Assembly (NCBI GenBank): GCA_964424075.1 | Contig: CAYRGY010000006.1 | Span: forward strand, 1-64,000 | From: CAYRGY01 sp964424075 | GTDB taxonomy: Bacteria > Patescibacteriota > Gracilibacteria > UBA1369 | Direction of reading: 5' to 3' | Length of the DNA stretch: 64,000 nt | Part shown: piece after piece, positions 7,835-16,815 of the stretch | How positions within the stretch are numbered: the stretch's first letter is position 1 | Layout of the letters: the number at the start of each line of letters is the position of its first letter | Notes under the pieces: generated by a model | What the model was told of the DNA's origin: nothing | Database searches by the model: none | Seen by the model: the letters and a program-made list of their open reading frames with translations, nothing else | Translations under genes and position numbers: made by a program

Positions 7835-8717
7835 TTCCATTCCGTTATTAACAATTATTGGCCCGACCGCGTCAGGAAAAACTTCCCTTAGCATTGCTTT
7901 GGGCAATCAATTTAATGCTGAAATAGTATCAGCGGATTCCAGACAAATTTACAAAGAAATGGATATTGGTACCGCCAAAGCAAGCGTAGAGGAAATGCGC
8001 CAAATTCCTCATTATCTGATAGACATTGTGTATCCCAATCAGGATTTTTCTTTGGCTCACTACAAAAAATATGCCGAACAAACTATTAGGGAAATACATT
8101 CTCGCCGTAAGCTCCCCATTCTGGTAGGTGGTACAGGCCTCTATATTTCAGCAATTGCCGAACAATATGCTTTACCAGAAGTGCCTCCCAATCCTGAACT
8201 TAGAGAAAAACTCGAAAATTATGCAGCTCAGCACGGACCGGAGGCGCTTCATCAACAATTACAGGAATTTGATTCGCAGGCTGCCTCTCAGATTCATCCC
8301 AATAACATTCGCTATGTCATCCGTGCATTGGAAATCTATAAAGCTCAGGGCATACGCAAGCTCTTAAACAATACTCCTTATTCCACATTCATTGTTAATC
8401 TCGATTGGCCCAGAGATGAACTCTATCAAAGAATTGATCAGCGCATCGATCAGCAAATTGAGCAAGGATTAATTGCAGAAACCAAGCGCTTGCTTTCCAA
8501 ATATTCGCCTAATCTTCCCGCAATGTCCTCTCTTGGATATCAAGAACTTGCCATCTACCTTAAAGGAGATCTGAGCTTGAATGAAGCAGTGGAAATTTTT
8601 AAAAAAAATACTAGAAATTATGCCAAAAGACAGTTAACTTGGTTTAGAAGATTTAAAGATGTATACTTATTGCCCGGAAGTGAAATCGAGTCCTTAATTA
8701 ACACAATAAATTATTAA
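7776..8717 (+). CDS. miaA: tRNA dimethylallyltransferase MiaA
   Basis: MiaA adds a dimethylallyl group to A37 of tRNAs that read UNN codons. The P-loop GPTASGKT is at residues 29-36, followed by the conserved SADSRQIYKEMDIGTAK segment (substrate and DMAPP handling) and VGGTGLYISA. The 313-residue length is normal. The start overlaps the end of the upstream unknown gene; the first 20 residues are not conserved in the family, so a start slightly downstream is possible. The stop codon touches the ATG of recJ. Confidence 0.96.
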   Translation: MSYHLVEQIRNWLKQTQSTDSIPLLTIIGPTASGKTSLSIALGNQFNAEIVSADSRQIYKEMDIGTAKASVEEMRQIPHYLIDIVYPNQDFSLAHYKKYAEQTIREIHSRRKLPILVGGTGLYISAIAEQYALPEVPPNPELREKLENYAAQHGPEALHQQLQEFDSQAASQIHPNNIRYVIRALEIYKAQGIRKLLNNTPYSTFIVNLDWPRDELYQRIDQRIDQQIEQGLIAETKRLLSKYSPNLPAMSSLGYQELAIYLKGDLSLNEAVEIFKKNTRNYAKRQLTWFRRFKDVYLLPGSEIESLINTINY

Positions 8718-10451
8718 ATGACCAATTCCCAATCGCTGGGAGTCTCAAATAGCCCGTCAATTTTAAACAAAAAATGGACACTTAAACCTTATGATCACAG
8801 TCTAAATGTAGTGCAAAACATTCTGACTAATCGGGGGATCAATTCATCCACCGAGATCAACGCCTATTTAACACCCAGCTATAAAAAAGGTTTCCACAAC
8901 CCATTCCTGATGAAGGATATGGATAGAGCGGTTGAACGTATCAATCAAGCTATTAAAGATCAGGAACGCATTATCGTTTTTGGTGACTATGACGTAGACG
9001 GCATTTCCGGAACAGCAGTTATGATCAACGCCCTTAAAGCCATGGGAGCGAATGTATCCTATCGTTTGCCTCATCGAGTTAACGATGGTTATGGTCTTAA
9101 CGAGGCTTTCATAGAAGAGTTTAAAGAAAAAGATATCAAAGTGCTTGTCACTGTCGATTGCGGAATTTCCTGTGCCGATACTATCGCTCTGGCAGCCGAA
9201 TATGGAATAGACACAATTATTACAGATCACCATACTATTCCCGATAATCGTCCCGATAAAGCCTATGCAACCTTACACCCTAAACAACCAGATTGCAGCT
9301 ATCCCTTCAAGGGTTTAACCGGTTCAGGCGTAGCATATAAACTGGCCAGCGCTTTAATCACCGACCATTTTAGCGGTGCCGAACGGGATCGCATTCTCTA
9401 TGCTTTACTTGATCTAGCCAGTCTTGGCACAGTCGCCGATATTGGACCTTTGCTGGGCGAAAATCGTATTATCGTCAAATTTGGTCTGGAAGCGCTTCAA
9501 AATACAGAGTGGAAAGGCCTCAAATTACTTATGGAATCATCAGGCATTGATTTGTCACAAAAACTCGATGTTTCTACAATTGGTTATAAAATCGGCCCGC
9601 GCATTAATGCCGCCGGTCGAATTGATCATCCCTATAGAGCATTGCAAATGTTATTGCACGATGGTGATGAAAGTTCCGGTCTGGAAATTGCCCAAAAGCT
9701 GGAAGACCTTAACTATGAGCGACAGCAAATGGTATTTACTGCACTGGATGAAGCTTTTGAAAAGGTGACTATGCAGGTCGGTAAACAAAAAATCCTGATT
9801 ACTTGGGACTCTGATTGGCATGTTGGGATACTCGGTCTTATAGCCGGTAAGCTAGTGGAAAAATACAATATGCCTGCGATTGCCATGCAGGAAGGCGAAG
9901 ACCAAATGGTTGCGTCATTTCGCTCCAACGAGTTTTTCAATGCGGTTGACACTTTAAATCGGGTTAGTGATCTTCTTGAGCATTATGGTGGGCATCTCCA
10001 AGCAGCTGGTTTCAATATTAAAAAAGCTAACTTGCCGGATTTTATTGTAAGAGTCACTGCGCGCGCAGATGAAGTGCTCCAAAATCATAATTTTGAAAAG
10101 GAATTAGGCATAGATGCAGATCTGACAGATATCGAAATCAATGAAAATTTTATGCGTATTCTTTCCCAGATGGAGCCCTTCGGCCATGGCAACGAAAAAC
10201 CGCTATTCATGATTCGTAATGCGCGACTAAATGATCTGAAGCTGGTCGGCAAGGAGCAAAAGCATTTACACTTTCAGACTCATCACGGTAATACTCGTTA
10301 TTCCAGCATTGCCTTCAAATTCGGCGAACACAAAGATTTGATTACTCAACTTCCCAATGCGGACATAGCCTTCCATCTCGATAAAAACTTCTGGAACGGG
10401 CGCGAATACATCCAATTCCAAATCATTGACCTTAAGCCCCTTCCGGCTTAG
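8718..10451 (+). CDS. recJ: Single-stranded-DNA exonuclease RecJ
   Basis: RecJ degrades single-stranded DNA 5' to 3' in recombination and repair. The DHH-family motifs are present: VFGDYDVDGISGTA (about residues 86-99), VDCGIS, TDHHTIPD, and the DHHA1 signature GGHLQAAGF near 425. At 577 residues it fits bacterial RecJ, with the C-terminal OB-like domain present. The ATG directly follows the miaA stop with no gap, so the genes are cotranscribed and probably translationally coupled. A GC-rich inverted repeat follows but lacks a good T-run. Confidence 0.95.
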   Translation: MTNSQSLGVSNSPSILNKKWTLKPYDHSLNVVQNILTNRGINSSTEINAYLTPSYKKGFHNPFLMKDMDRAVERINQAIKDQERIIVFGDYDVDGISGTAVMINALKAMGANVSYRLPHRVNDGYGLNEAFIEEFKEKDIKVLVTVDCGISCADTIALAAEYGIDTIITDHHTIPDNRPDKAYATLHPKQPDCSYPFKGLTGSGVAYKLASALITDHFSGAERDRILYALLDLASLGTVADIGPLLGENRIIVKFGLEALQNTEWKGLKLLMESSGIDLSQKLDVSTIGYKIGPRINAAGRIDHPYRALQMLLHDGDESSGLEIAQKLEDLNYERQQMVFTALDEAFEKVTMQVGKQKILITWDSDWHVGILGLIAGKLVEKYNMPAIAMQEGEDQMVASFRSNEFFNAVDTLNRVSDLLEHYGGHLQAAGFNIKKANLPDFIVRVTARADEVLQNHNFEKELGIDADLTDIEINENFMRILSQMEPFGHGNEKPLFMIRNARLNDLKLVGKEQKHLHFQTHHGNTRYSSIAFKFGEHKDLITQLPNADIAFHLDKNFWNGREYIQFQIIDLKPLPA

Positions 10452-10541
10452 GCATACTCTGCCGGAGGAGTATAATCACCAACCAATATTAACTTTTTAA
10501 GCTATTATTCGGCCGGAACATTAACAATTTAAAAAACATCT

Positions 10542-10569
10542 TTGACTTTTAGCAAAAATTTGTTAATGT
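10542..10569 (+). promoter_or_regulatory. Promoter of the 10592 gene
   Basis: TTGACT (10542-10547) and TAATGT (10564-10569) with a 16-bp spacer, ending 22 bp before the ATG. Confidence 0.55.
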
Positions 10570-10591
10570 AATTTCTCAATAATTAGCTTCT

Positions 10592-12976
10592 ATGGTCAAT
10601 CCAGAGCCCAAACTCGAGACACGTCATCATTTATATGAGCTTATAGATGAAGCTTTAGAAAAATTGCCCAGCCAAAAACCATTACTCAGATCTAGTTGGC
10701 AAGATATTCAATCCACAGTCGAAAAATTCAGTGAAGCAGCCCTAACCAGTCGGGAGCTTATTGAAGATGAGCGCAATGAGATGACTAGTCGACTGAAGCG
10801 ATTTTTGAATTTTGTTCACGATATCAATCGAGCTTTTAGCAGGCTGAATGAATCCAAAAAGGACCGAGAAAGATATTCATATTTAATAGGTGATATGCTT
10901 TCACAGGTTCAGGATCAATTCATTGCCAGGGGCCTCAAAGCGGAATTTGAAGAAATCTTGGCGGCAGATTTGAAAACAAAGCTGGATTATGAAAACCTTT
11001 CAGAGCAAGTTGCCGGGGTAATTCAATCAATGCAAGAAGATTTTCCTCGAACTACAGTGCAACAATTCGGCGCATTGCCTCGAGGAGGTCAGGGAAAAGC
11101 AGTCTATTCTAGAATGCTACTCAATGGTGCTTTACCGGAAGATTCCGTGCCGGAAGATTTAAAGCAAATGGCCGCTAGTGCACCTCCCATTGGAACACCT
11201 GAAGAAGTCGCCTCAACCAGTGCAAGCGGTCCCAGTTCCAATCCCATTCTTTCAAAATCAATTCAAGCTCAATTAGGAATGATTGCAGCACATAATAATA
11301 CTGACCCTGAAGAAGAGGAGGTGACACAAATACAAGACACGCCTCAAACACCGACAAATAGCGAGCCACAGACTCCGGAAGTGATTGTTGAACCACCCTC
11401 ACAGCCGGTTTCATCAGGTGAAAGAGCCAAGATGGACAAGTCACGCAGTGAAATGAAATCAATCAACTTTGAAGTTGACGATCCCGGAATGGTTTCCGAA
11501 ACCGGAACCAAATCCAATGTTGAAAGCATTTTTAGTATTGATTCAGTTCCTCCTGCTCAAGAGAAAGCTCCTGCACGTGCCAGTACTAAAATTATAGTGC
11601 CCGTAACTTCAGAAAGTGCCAGAGTTCCCGCAGCATCTAAAGAAGAGGTTGAGACTGCAGCTCACACAGAGGACACTCCCCAGCCTTTTTTGAAAACACC
11701 ATCCCTTAAGCAGACTGTTGAGCTTGAAAATCCGGTAATACTTGCTCCTCCTCAGCAGATTCAGGCAGAATCCAGAAGTAAAGCTTACAGACTCTTCCCC
11801 TGGATAGCAGCAGGAGTTGTTTTGACAGCAGGAGCTAGTGTTATTGCTGTTCAAGCCTATCAGAGATCAACACCTCGTCCAATTGAAAAAACTCAGCCTG
11901 TTGATCAGATTGAAAATCCACCAAAGCCTGTCGAATCAGAAGTGGTTGAGCAACCAGAAGAGCTTTATGTAACTTATGCTTACAATTTTAATAATGAAAA
12001 GTTTCGGTCTTTTGTGCAACGTTATAAAGACCTAGGTATGGGTATGGGACTGGCCAAATATTTGGAAGAATCTGCACCCCGTGTAAAAATCGCTGTCATC
12101 ACTGATCCGGATAAACAAGCTGAAGCCAAAGCAAACGGTGATATTTTCTTCACCGGCAATGAGACTGATGAACAAATCCGATTAACCATTCTCCGGCAGC
12201 TTTTGGATACGATGGAGAATAACTATAAATATGGACATGATTATGTCCGTCATATTCGCAAGGCATTGGAAATTTATGAGCAAGACGGCAAGTTTTCTGC
12301 ACATCATGAGGAAGCCCAAAAACTTTGGGAGGCTACTCAATTTTTGAAACAGACCAGACCTCCGGGATGGAAAGGTTTTTATCCCGAAACAGATCCTGAC
12401 AAAAATCCTGGTGTAGAAAAGATGAAGGATTCCCTGCCCTATGGCGGACAATTCGTAGTTGATTACGTTGAAACTGAAATGCGCAATAACCCGGCGGAAT
12501 TTGATGATGTTGGTTTAATGGGTAGACAAATTTGTAAAGGCATTTTGGATGGCCGCAATCAAGCTCTAAAGGAAGGTAAAGCCGATATTGCCAGTGGATT
12601 AAGCTTTACTTACCATCAAGCTTGGTGTGGTGGAGACCTAAGCAAAATTTTCGAACCATCACCATTTAACGAATTCCTACAATACTCATTGGCTGTCAGA
12701 GAAGATGGCTATACCGTTCCCGCAGCTGAGTTGTATAAACTGAAGCAGGAGCAATCACAACAAAAGGCTGCACCACAACCAAAATCTAAGCCTGCAACTC
12801 AACCGGCGTCTGCGCCAGCACCAAAACCGACAGGTTACTTGGACAGAGTTAAAGGTTGGTTCAAAAAGTCTACTCGTAGTGAACATGCAACTAATCAGAG
12901 ATCACCTCAGGAAATAAGAGACAGAATACCTATTAAAGGCTGGAAGCAGACACTTAAAGAATACTTCTTGGGGTAG
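10592..12976 (+). CDS. Large membrane-anchored protein of unknown function
   Basis: I do not recognise this 794-residue protein. Residues 1-190 are helical and highly charged, with no signal peptide. Residues 200-400 are Pro/Ser/Glu-rich and probably disordered. One membrane segment lies near 405-423 (PWIAAGVVLTAGASVIAVQ). Residues 455-720 form a folded domain with aromatic-rich helices (YNFNNEKFRSFVQRYKDLG is its start). A Pro/Ala/Lys linker and a basic tip (to YFLG) end the protein. The topology suggests a cytoplasmic N-terminus joined to an outside domain, as in anti-sigma factors or envelope assembly proteins, but no such motif is visible. It has its own promoter. Confidence 0.75.
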   Translation: MVNPEPKLETRHHLYELIDEALEKLPSQKPLLRSSWQDIQSTVEKFSEAALTSRELIEDERNEMTSRLKRFLNFVHDINRAFSRLNESKKDRERYSYLIGDMLSQVQDQFIARGLKAEFEEILAADLKTKLDYENLSEQVAGVIQSMQEDFPRTTVQQFGALPRGGQGKAVYSRMLLNGALPEDSVPEDLKQMAASAPPIGTPEEVASTSASGPSSNPILSKSIQAQLGMIAAHNNTDPEEEEVTQIQDTPQTPTNSEPQTPEVIVEPPSQPVSSGERAKMDKSRSEMKSINFEVDDPGMVSETGTKSNVESIFSIDSVPPAQEKAPARASTKIIVPVTSESARVPAASKEEVETAAHTEDTPQPFLKTPSLKQTVELENPVILAPPQQIQAESRSKAYRLFPWIAAGVVLTAGASVIAVQAYQRSTPRPIEKTQPVDQIENPPKPVESEVVEQPEELYVTYAYNFNNEKFRSFVQRYKDLGMGMGLAKYLEESAPRVKIAVITDPDKQAEAKANGDIFFTGNETDEQIRLTILRQLLDTMENNYKYGHDYVRHIRKALEIYEQDGKFSAHHEEAQKLWEATQFLKQTRPPGWKGFYPETDPDKNPGVEKMKDSLPYGGQFVVDYVETEMRNNPAEFDDVGLMGRQICKGILDGRNQALKEGKADIASGLSFTYHQAWCGGDLSKIFEPSPFNEFLQYSLAVREDGYTVPAAELYKLKQEQSQQKAAPQPKSKPATQPASAPAPKPTGYLDRVKGWFKKSTRSEHATNQRSPQEIRDRIPIKGWKQTLKEYFLG

Positions 12977-12987
12977 TAGGAGAGCTA

Positions 12988-13016
12988 TTGACAAAGATTT
13001 AAAAAAGTTGCATAAT
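12988..13016 (+). promoter_or_regulatory. Promoter of the DHH phosphoesterase gene
   Basis: A perfect -35 TTGACA (12988-12993), a 17-bp spacer and a -10 CATAAT (13011-13016). Transcription would start near 13023, downstream of a possible TTG start at 13008, so the ATG at 13047 is the better start. Confidence 0.8.
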
Positions 13017-13046
13017 ATTAAGATAGTAAAAAACATTGATTCATCA

Positions 13047-14390
13047 ATGAAACAGATCGAAAAACAAATCATTGATTTAATTGAGCGTAGCGCAAATATC
13101 CTGGTTATGCCCTCAAGCCCTCCCGATGGTGACTCACTCGGTAGTGCTGTCGCTCTCTATCTTACCCTGACAAAATTGGGCAAAAAAGTCACTGTAGTTT
13201 GCGCAGATCCGGTTCCCGAAGTGCTGCAGTTTCTACCTATGATTAATACTGTTCAAAGTGAATTAAGCGTCAGTCCGGATTTCATCATCACTTTAGATTG
13301 CGAGGATGCCGAGCTTGGTTCCATTCAAAGTCAGGTCGAAGACAGCAAAGTTAATATCATCTTAACGGCAAAAAAAGGACAGTTTAGTGCAGAAAATGTC
13401 AGTTTTCAAAATGGCGATAGTAAATATGATTTAATTATCACAGTAGATACTGCCGCAACCCAACAATTAGGACGTTTTTATGAAGATAACGTCAAGCTTT
13501 TTACTGATCTTCCAGTAATCAACATTGATCATCATCCTTCCAATGAGGAATTCGGACGCATCAATTATGTTGATATTATGGCTTCTGCTACAACGGAAAT
13601 TGTCATGGGTTTGATTGAAGAAATGGAGGAAGTGACTGAAAAATCGCTATTTGATGAGGAAGTGGCTACTTTGTTATTAGCAGGTATCATCACAGATACG
13701 GGCAGTTTTCAACATTCCAACACCTCACCTCGTTCCTTCGCCAACGCCGCCAAACTGATCAAACGTGGTGCTCGACAGCAGGAAATAATTCAGCATGTCT
13801 ACAAAACCAAGCATCTGACAACTCTCAAATTGTGGGGGCGCGTGCTTAGCAATATCAGAATAGATAAGCCCCATCGCTTTCTTTGGTCTATGATTACCAA
13901 AAAGGATTTACAGGAAACCGGCAGTAATATTGATGAAACTGGCGATATTATTGATGAATTAATGTCCAATGCACCTGACATTGATGTAGTTTTACTCTTA
14001 AAAGAAAAAGAGGGGAATATACTTTCCGGAAGTCTGCGCACTATTTCTGAAACTATTGATGCTACTGTAATAGCAGGATTATTCGGTGGCGGAGGACATT
14101 CCAAAGCAGCCGGATTTAAAATACCAGATGCCAGTCTGGAAAATGATGCCCAAAGTGTTATAGACCAAATTAAAGAATTCCAAGCCAAAAGACTGAATAT
14201 TCAGGATGAAGAATCTCAACCTGCAACTCAACTAGAAGCACCAAAGGAGCCAGAAGCACTACCTCAAGCATCTCAAATTGAAGAAAAATCAACCAAGGAT
14301 ACTACACCAAAAAAGACAAAAGTGACCTTAAAAAAGAGCTCTGAACCTCAGCAAATCAAACCGGGTGTACGCTACAATTTTGAATCCTAG
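13047..14390 (+). CDS. DHH-family phosphoesterase, NrnA-like
   Basis: This is a DHH/DHHA1 phosphoesterase of the NrnA type, which in other bacteria degrades nanoRNAs and pAp or cyclic dinucleotides. Visible motifs are PDGDSLGSA near the N-terminus, DTAA, the DHHPSN metal-binding motif, and the DHHA1 loop GGGGHSKAAGF. The start is set by the promoter: the alternative TTG at 13008 lies inside the -10 region. A tail of about 70 residues rich in Pro, Lys and Glu follows the DHHA1 domain and is unusual. The gene ends in a 4-nt overlap with the opposing yebC gene. The exact substrate cannot be told from sequence. Confidence 0.88.
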   Translation: MKQIEKQIIDLIERSANILVMPSSPPDGDSLGSAVALYLTLTKLGKKVTVVCADPVPEVLQFLPMINTVQSELSVSPDFIITLDCEDAELGSIQSQVEDSKVNIILTAKKGQFSAENVSFQNGDSKYDLIITVDTAATQQLGRFYEDNVKLFTDLPVINIDHHPSNEEFGRINYVDIMASATTEIVMGLIEEMEEVTEKSLFDEEVATLLLAGIITDTGSFQHSNTSPRSFANAAKLIKRGARQQEIIQHVYKTKHLTTLKLWGRVLSNIRIDKPHRFLWSMITKKDLQETGSNIDETGDIIDELMSNAPDIDVVLLLKEKEGNILSGSLRTISETIDATVIAGLFGGGGHSKAAGFKIPDASLENDAQSVIDQIKEFQAKRLNIQDEESQPATQLEAPKEPEALPQASQIEEKSTKDTTPKKTKVTLKKSSEPQQIKPGVRYNFES

Positions 14391-15121
14391 TCCACAATTT
14401 CAGCATTAACATAGACATTAGAAACATCCTCGTCATCTTCCAGGAATTCGAGCAGTGTTTGTAGTTGCTGCATTTCTGGCGAATCTTTCTTAATCTCTAC
14501 TTTATTTTCCGCATCATAGATTATGTCTGCCTGAACAACCTTGACGCTAGAATTTGTCAGACACTGTTTTACATTCATTAAATCCTCCGGTTTGGTGAAA
14601 ACGGTAAGCAATTCATCTTCATCAATTACATCATCAGCCCCGCAATCAATTGCTTGCAATTCCATTTCTTCCTTATTCCTTTCCCCAATCTCAATCTGCA
14701 GCCAACCTCTTTTCTTGAACATCCAGGCCACACTGCCCGAATCAGCCCAACGCCCCCCTTTTTTATTTAGAACATTTTTCACATTGGTAATTGATCTGTT
14801 GCGATTATCTGTCAGCACTTGAATATAAATCGCCGAGCCTGCCGGACCGAAAGCATCATACATCAATTCTTCAATTACAGTGTCATCCTTCAATTCACCA
14901 GTTCCTTTCTTAATTGCACGTTCAATATTATCATTAGGAACATTATCCATTTTTGCACTATCAATGGCAGCCCTAAGCAGGGGATTCATATCAGGATCAC
15001 CACCACCGCTCCGAGCCGCTACAGTAATCAATTTGGCATGTTTGGTAAAAATCTTACCCCTTTTTGAATCGGAAGCAGCTTTACGATGCTTAATATTATG
15101 CCATTTAGAGTGTCCTGCCAT
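14387..15121 (-). CDS. yebC: YebC/PmpR family (TACO1-like) regulatory protein
   Basis: The protein begins MAGHSKWHNIKHRKAASDSKRGK, the YebC hallmark. Members act as transcriptional regulators or as translation factors that relieve ribosome stalling on proline-rich stretches; several Pro-rich proteins are encoded in this window, so that role would be useful here. The 244-residue length and the segment PDMNPLLRAAIDSAKMDNVP fit the family. It overlaps the converging DHH gene by 4 nt and is followed upstream by a lipoprotein gene. Confidence 0.95.
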   Translation of the reverse strand: MAGHSKWHNIKHRKAASDSKRGKIFTKHAKLITVAARSGGGDPDMNPLLRAAIDSAKMDNVPNDNIERAIKKGTGELKDDTVIEELMYDAFGPAGSAIYIQVLTDNRNRSITNVKNVLNKKGGRWADSGSVAWMFKKRGWLQIEIGERNKEEMELQAIDCGADDVIDEDELLTVFTKPEDLMNVKQCLTNSSVKVVQADIIYDAENKVEIKKDSPEMQQLQTLLEFLEDDEDVSNVYVNAEIVD

Positions 15122-15123
15122 AA

Positions 15124-15393
15124 CTAGATTTGATTTTCATCGCTTGTAACCGGCAAAGTTACTTTGATATTTTCTTTTTGTGTAACTGCCTGGGGATCCT
15201 CAATCTTAATTACTTCATTTGAAGGGGGAGGACCGCTTGGCCCGTCCACATCAGGTGGACCATCAGGTCCTTGACTGAAAGGAACATTGTTAGGGGCAGT
15301 CTCAACTTGGACATCTGCACTACCTTGGTCTGATGCTTGGCAGGCTGTCAGGAATAAACCTAGAATGACTGCAAAGATTATAGAGTTTTTCAT
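15124..15393 (-). CDS. Small putative lipoprotein
   Basis: This 89-residue protein has a type II signal peptide with lipobox LTAC (Cys 18), then a low-complexity Gly/Pro/Asp-rich region and no recognisable domain. It would be lipid-anchored on the outside of the membrane. It lies 2 nt from yebC and 10 nt from the SLH protein gene and may be cotranscribed with both. Function unknown. Confidence 0.7.
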   Translation of the reverse strand: MKNSIIFAVILGLFLTACQASDQGSADVQVETAPNNVPFSQGPDGPPDVDGPSGPPPSNEVIKIEDPQAVTQKENIKVTLPVTSDENQI

Positions 15394-15403
15394 TTATTAG
15401 TGG

Positions 15404-16804
15404 TTAAAATGATGTTGTTTCACCATCTTCAATTGCCAGAATTGTATCGGAATCACGCTCCAGCTTCAATGTTACATCAAAAGCTTCTACGTAATAATAA
15501 TCAATAGGTCCGGTTCCGATACCAATTGAATCTGTATCAATAATAATGGCAGATCCCAAGCTTTCAATTGTAGTCTTGCCTACATTCTCCACCATTACCT
15601 TTTGATATGCCTGGGAAAGTTTTTCTTTATCTGTATCTGGCTCGCTAACTTCACTTGATGCAGTTTGTTTAGGGTTCACTTCCATACAGTTTTCAAATGC
15701 TTTGTCGGAAGGTCCTGACGATTCGCGCAGACTCCCCAACATATAACGCATCTCTTCTTTCAATTGATCAGTCATCGGCCCATTTCCAATTTGCGAATAA
15801 ACTATCAAAATATCACCATTACTCAATTGAAAGTAATTATCCTGTAAACCGGTATCTTTAATAAATACAGAAGCATAAGACAAGCCATTTAAGGTCAAAA
15901 ATTGCTTATCAGCTGTGCTGCCATAGTCAATCAAATCAATATATTTCTCCAAATCAAGGCCATCCGGATTATCATCAAGCGATACAATTACAATAGCACT
16001 ATTGGGATATGCCCTGGCAAAGCTAACTTGCCCATTTGCTTCATCCTGAGCCCAAACAATTAAATGATCTTCGGCTATCAATTTAGTCCAGGAATGAGGA
16101 TATTTAATCTTATATCCCAGCTGATAATTATTACAAAAATTCCAATTTAGACTAATCGGGAATTTATCGAATTCATTTTCTTTAGTATAAGCAATTCTAA
16201 ATACCAATTCAGCAAATTCTCCCCTGGTCATATCCCTCTCAGGATAATACTTATAATCCTGTGCTGCTTCTATATATTGCAGGCCTTTGGCATAGTCTAC
16301 ATAGGGCGCAAACCAGACATCACTGGCAACATCGGCATATGGTTTTGTGGATACAGTTGATTCCTCAAAACTATTTTCTAAAGTCAGTAAAGCTATTTTT
16401 AGGCTTTCCGCCGCATTAATTGTCTTATCAGGTTTAAAGGTACCATCCGGATATCCTTTAACTACTCCCGCGCTAGCCGCCAATTGTACATAATTGTAGA
16501 ACCAGTCAGTTAAATTAACATCTGGGAATTCAACATCATCTCCAGATGAAGTATCCAGCTTATCTCCCAAATATTCTTTTGTCAGCAAAGCAATCTTTAA
16601 TGCTTCGGCTCTGTTAATCGTTCTTTCTGGCTGAAAAGTTCCATCAGGATAACCATTTATTATTGATTCTCTCTTCAAAAATTCAATAGCTCCATAATGA
16701 GGATGTTGTTTTTCCACATCAGGAAATGAAGCTCCCACAGCGCTGCTTGGCCAGGTGCTAAGTACAATTGCTACAAGCACTAATTGTACTATCCATTTCC
16801 TCAT
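15404..16804 (-). CDS. Secreted SLH-domain surface protein
   Basis: A signal peptide (about residues 1-24) precedes three S-layer-homology repeats (about 27-205). Each has the FPDV, YPDGTFxP and NRAEALKIALL-type pattern that binds pyruvylated cell-wall polymer in Gram-positive-type envelopes. Residues 215-355 form a domain containing WNFCNNYQLGYKIKYPHSW, similar in style to PsbP-like or lipoprotein-associated domains, with a partner Cys near 365. The C-terminus is a beta-rich segment. The protein is likely displayed on the cell surface. It sits upstream of the lipoprotein gene in the same direction. Confidence 0.85.
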   Translation of the reverse strand: MRKWIVQLVLVAIVLSTWPSSAVGASFPDVEKQHPHYGAIEFLKRESIINGYPDGTFQPERTINRAEALKIALLTKEYLGDKLDTSSGDDVEFPDVNLTDWFYNYVQLAASAGVVKGYPDGTFKPDKTINAAESLKIALLTLENSFEESTVSTKPYADVASDVWFAPYVDYAKGLQYIEAAQDYKYYPERDMTRGEFAELVFRIAYTKENEFDKFPISLNWNFCNNYQLGYKIKYPHSWTKLIAEDHLIVWAQDEANGQVSFARAYPNSAIVIVSLDDNPDGLDLEKYIDLIDYGSTADKQFLTLNGLSYASVFIKDTGLQDNYFQLSNGDILIVYSQIGNGPMTDQLKEEMRYMLGSLRESSGPSDKAFENCMEVNPKQTASSEVSEPDTDKEKLSQAYQKVMVENVGKTTIESLGSAIIIDTDSIGIGTGPIDYYYVEAFDVTLKLERDSDTILAIEDGETTSF

Positions 16805-16815
16805 TTTTTAACCAT

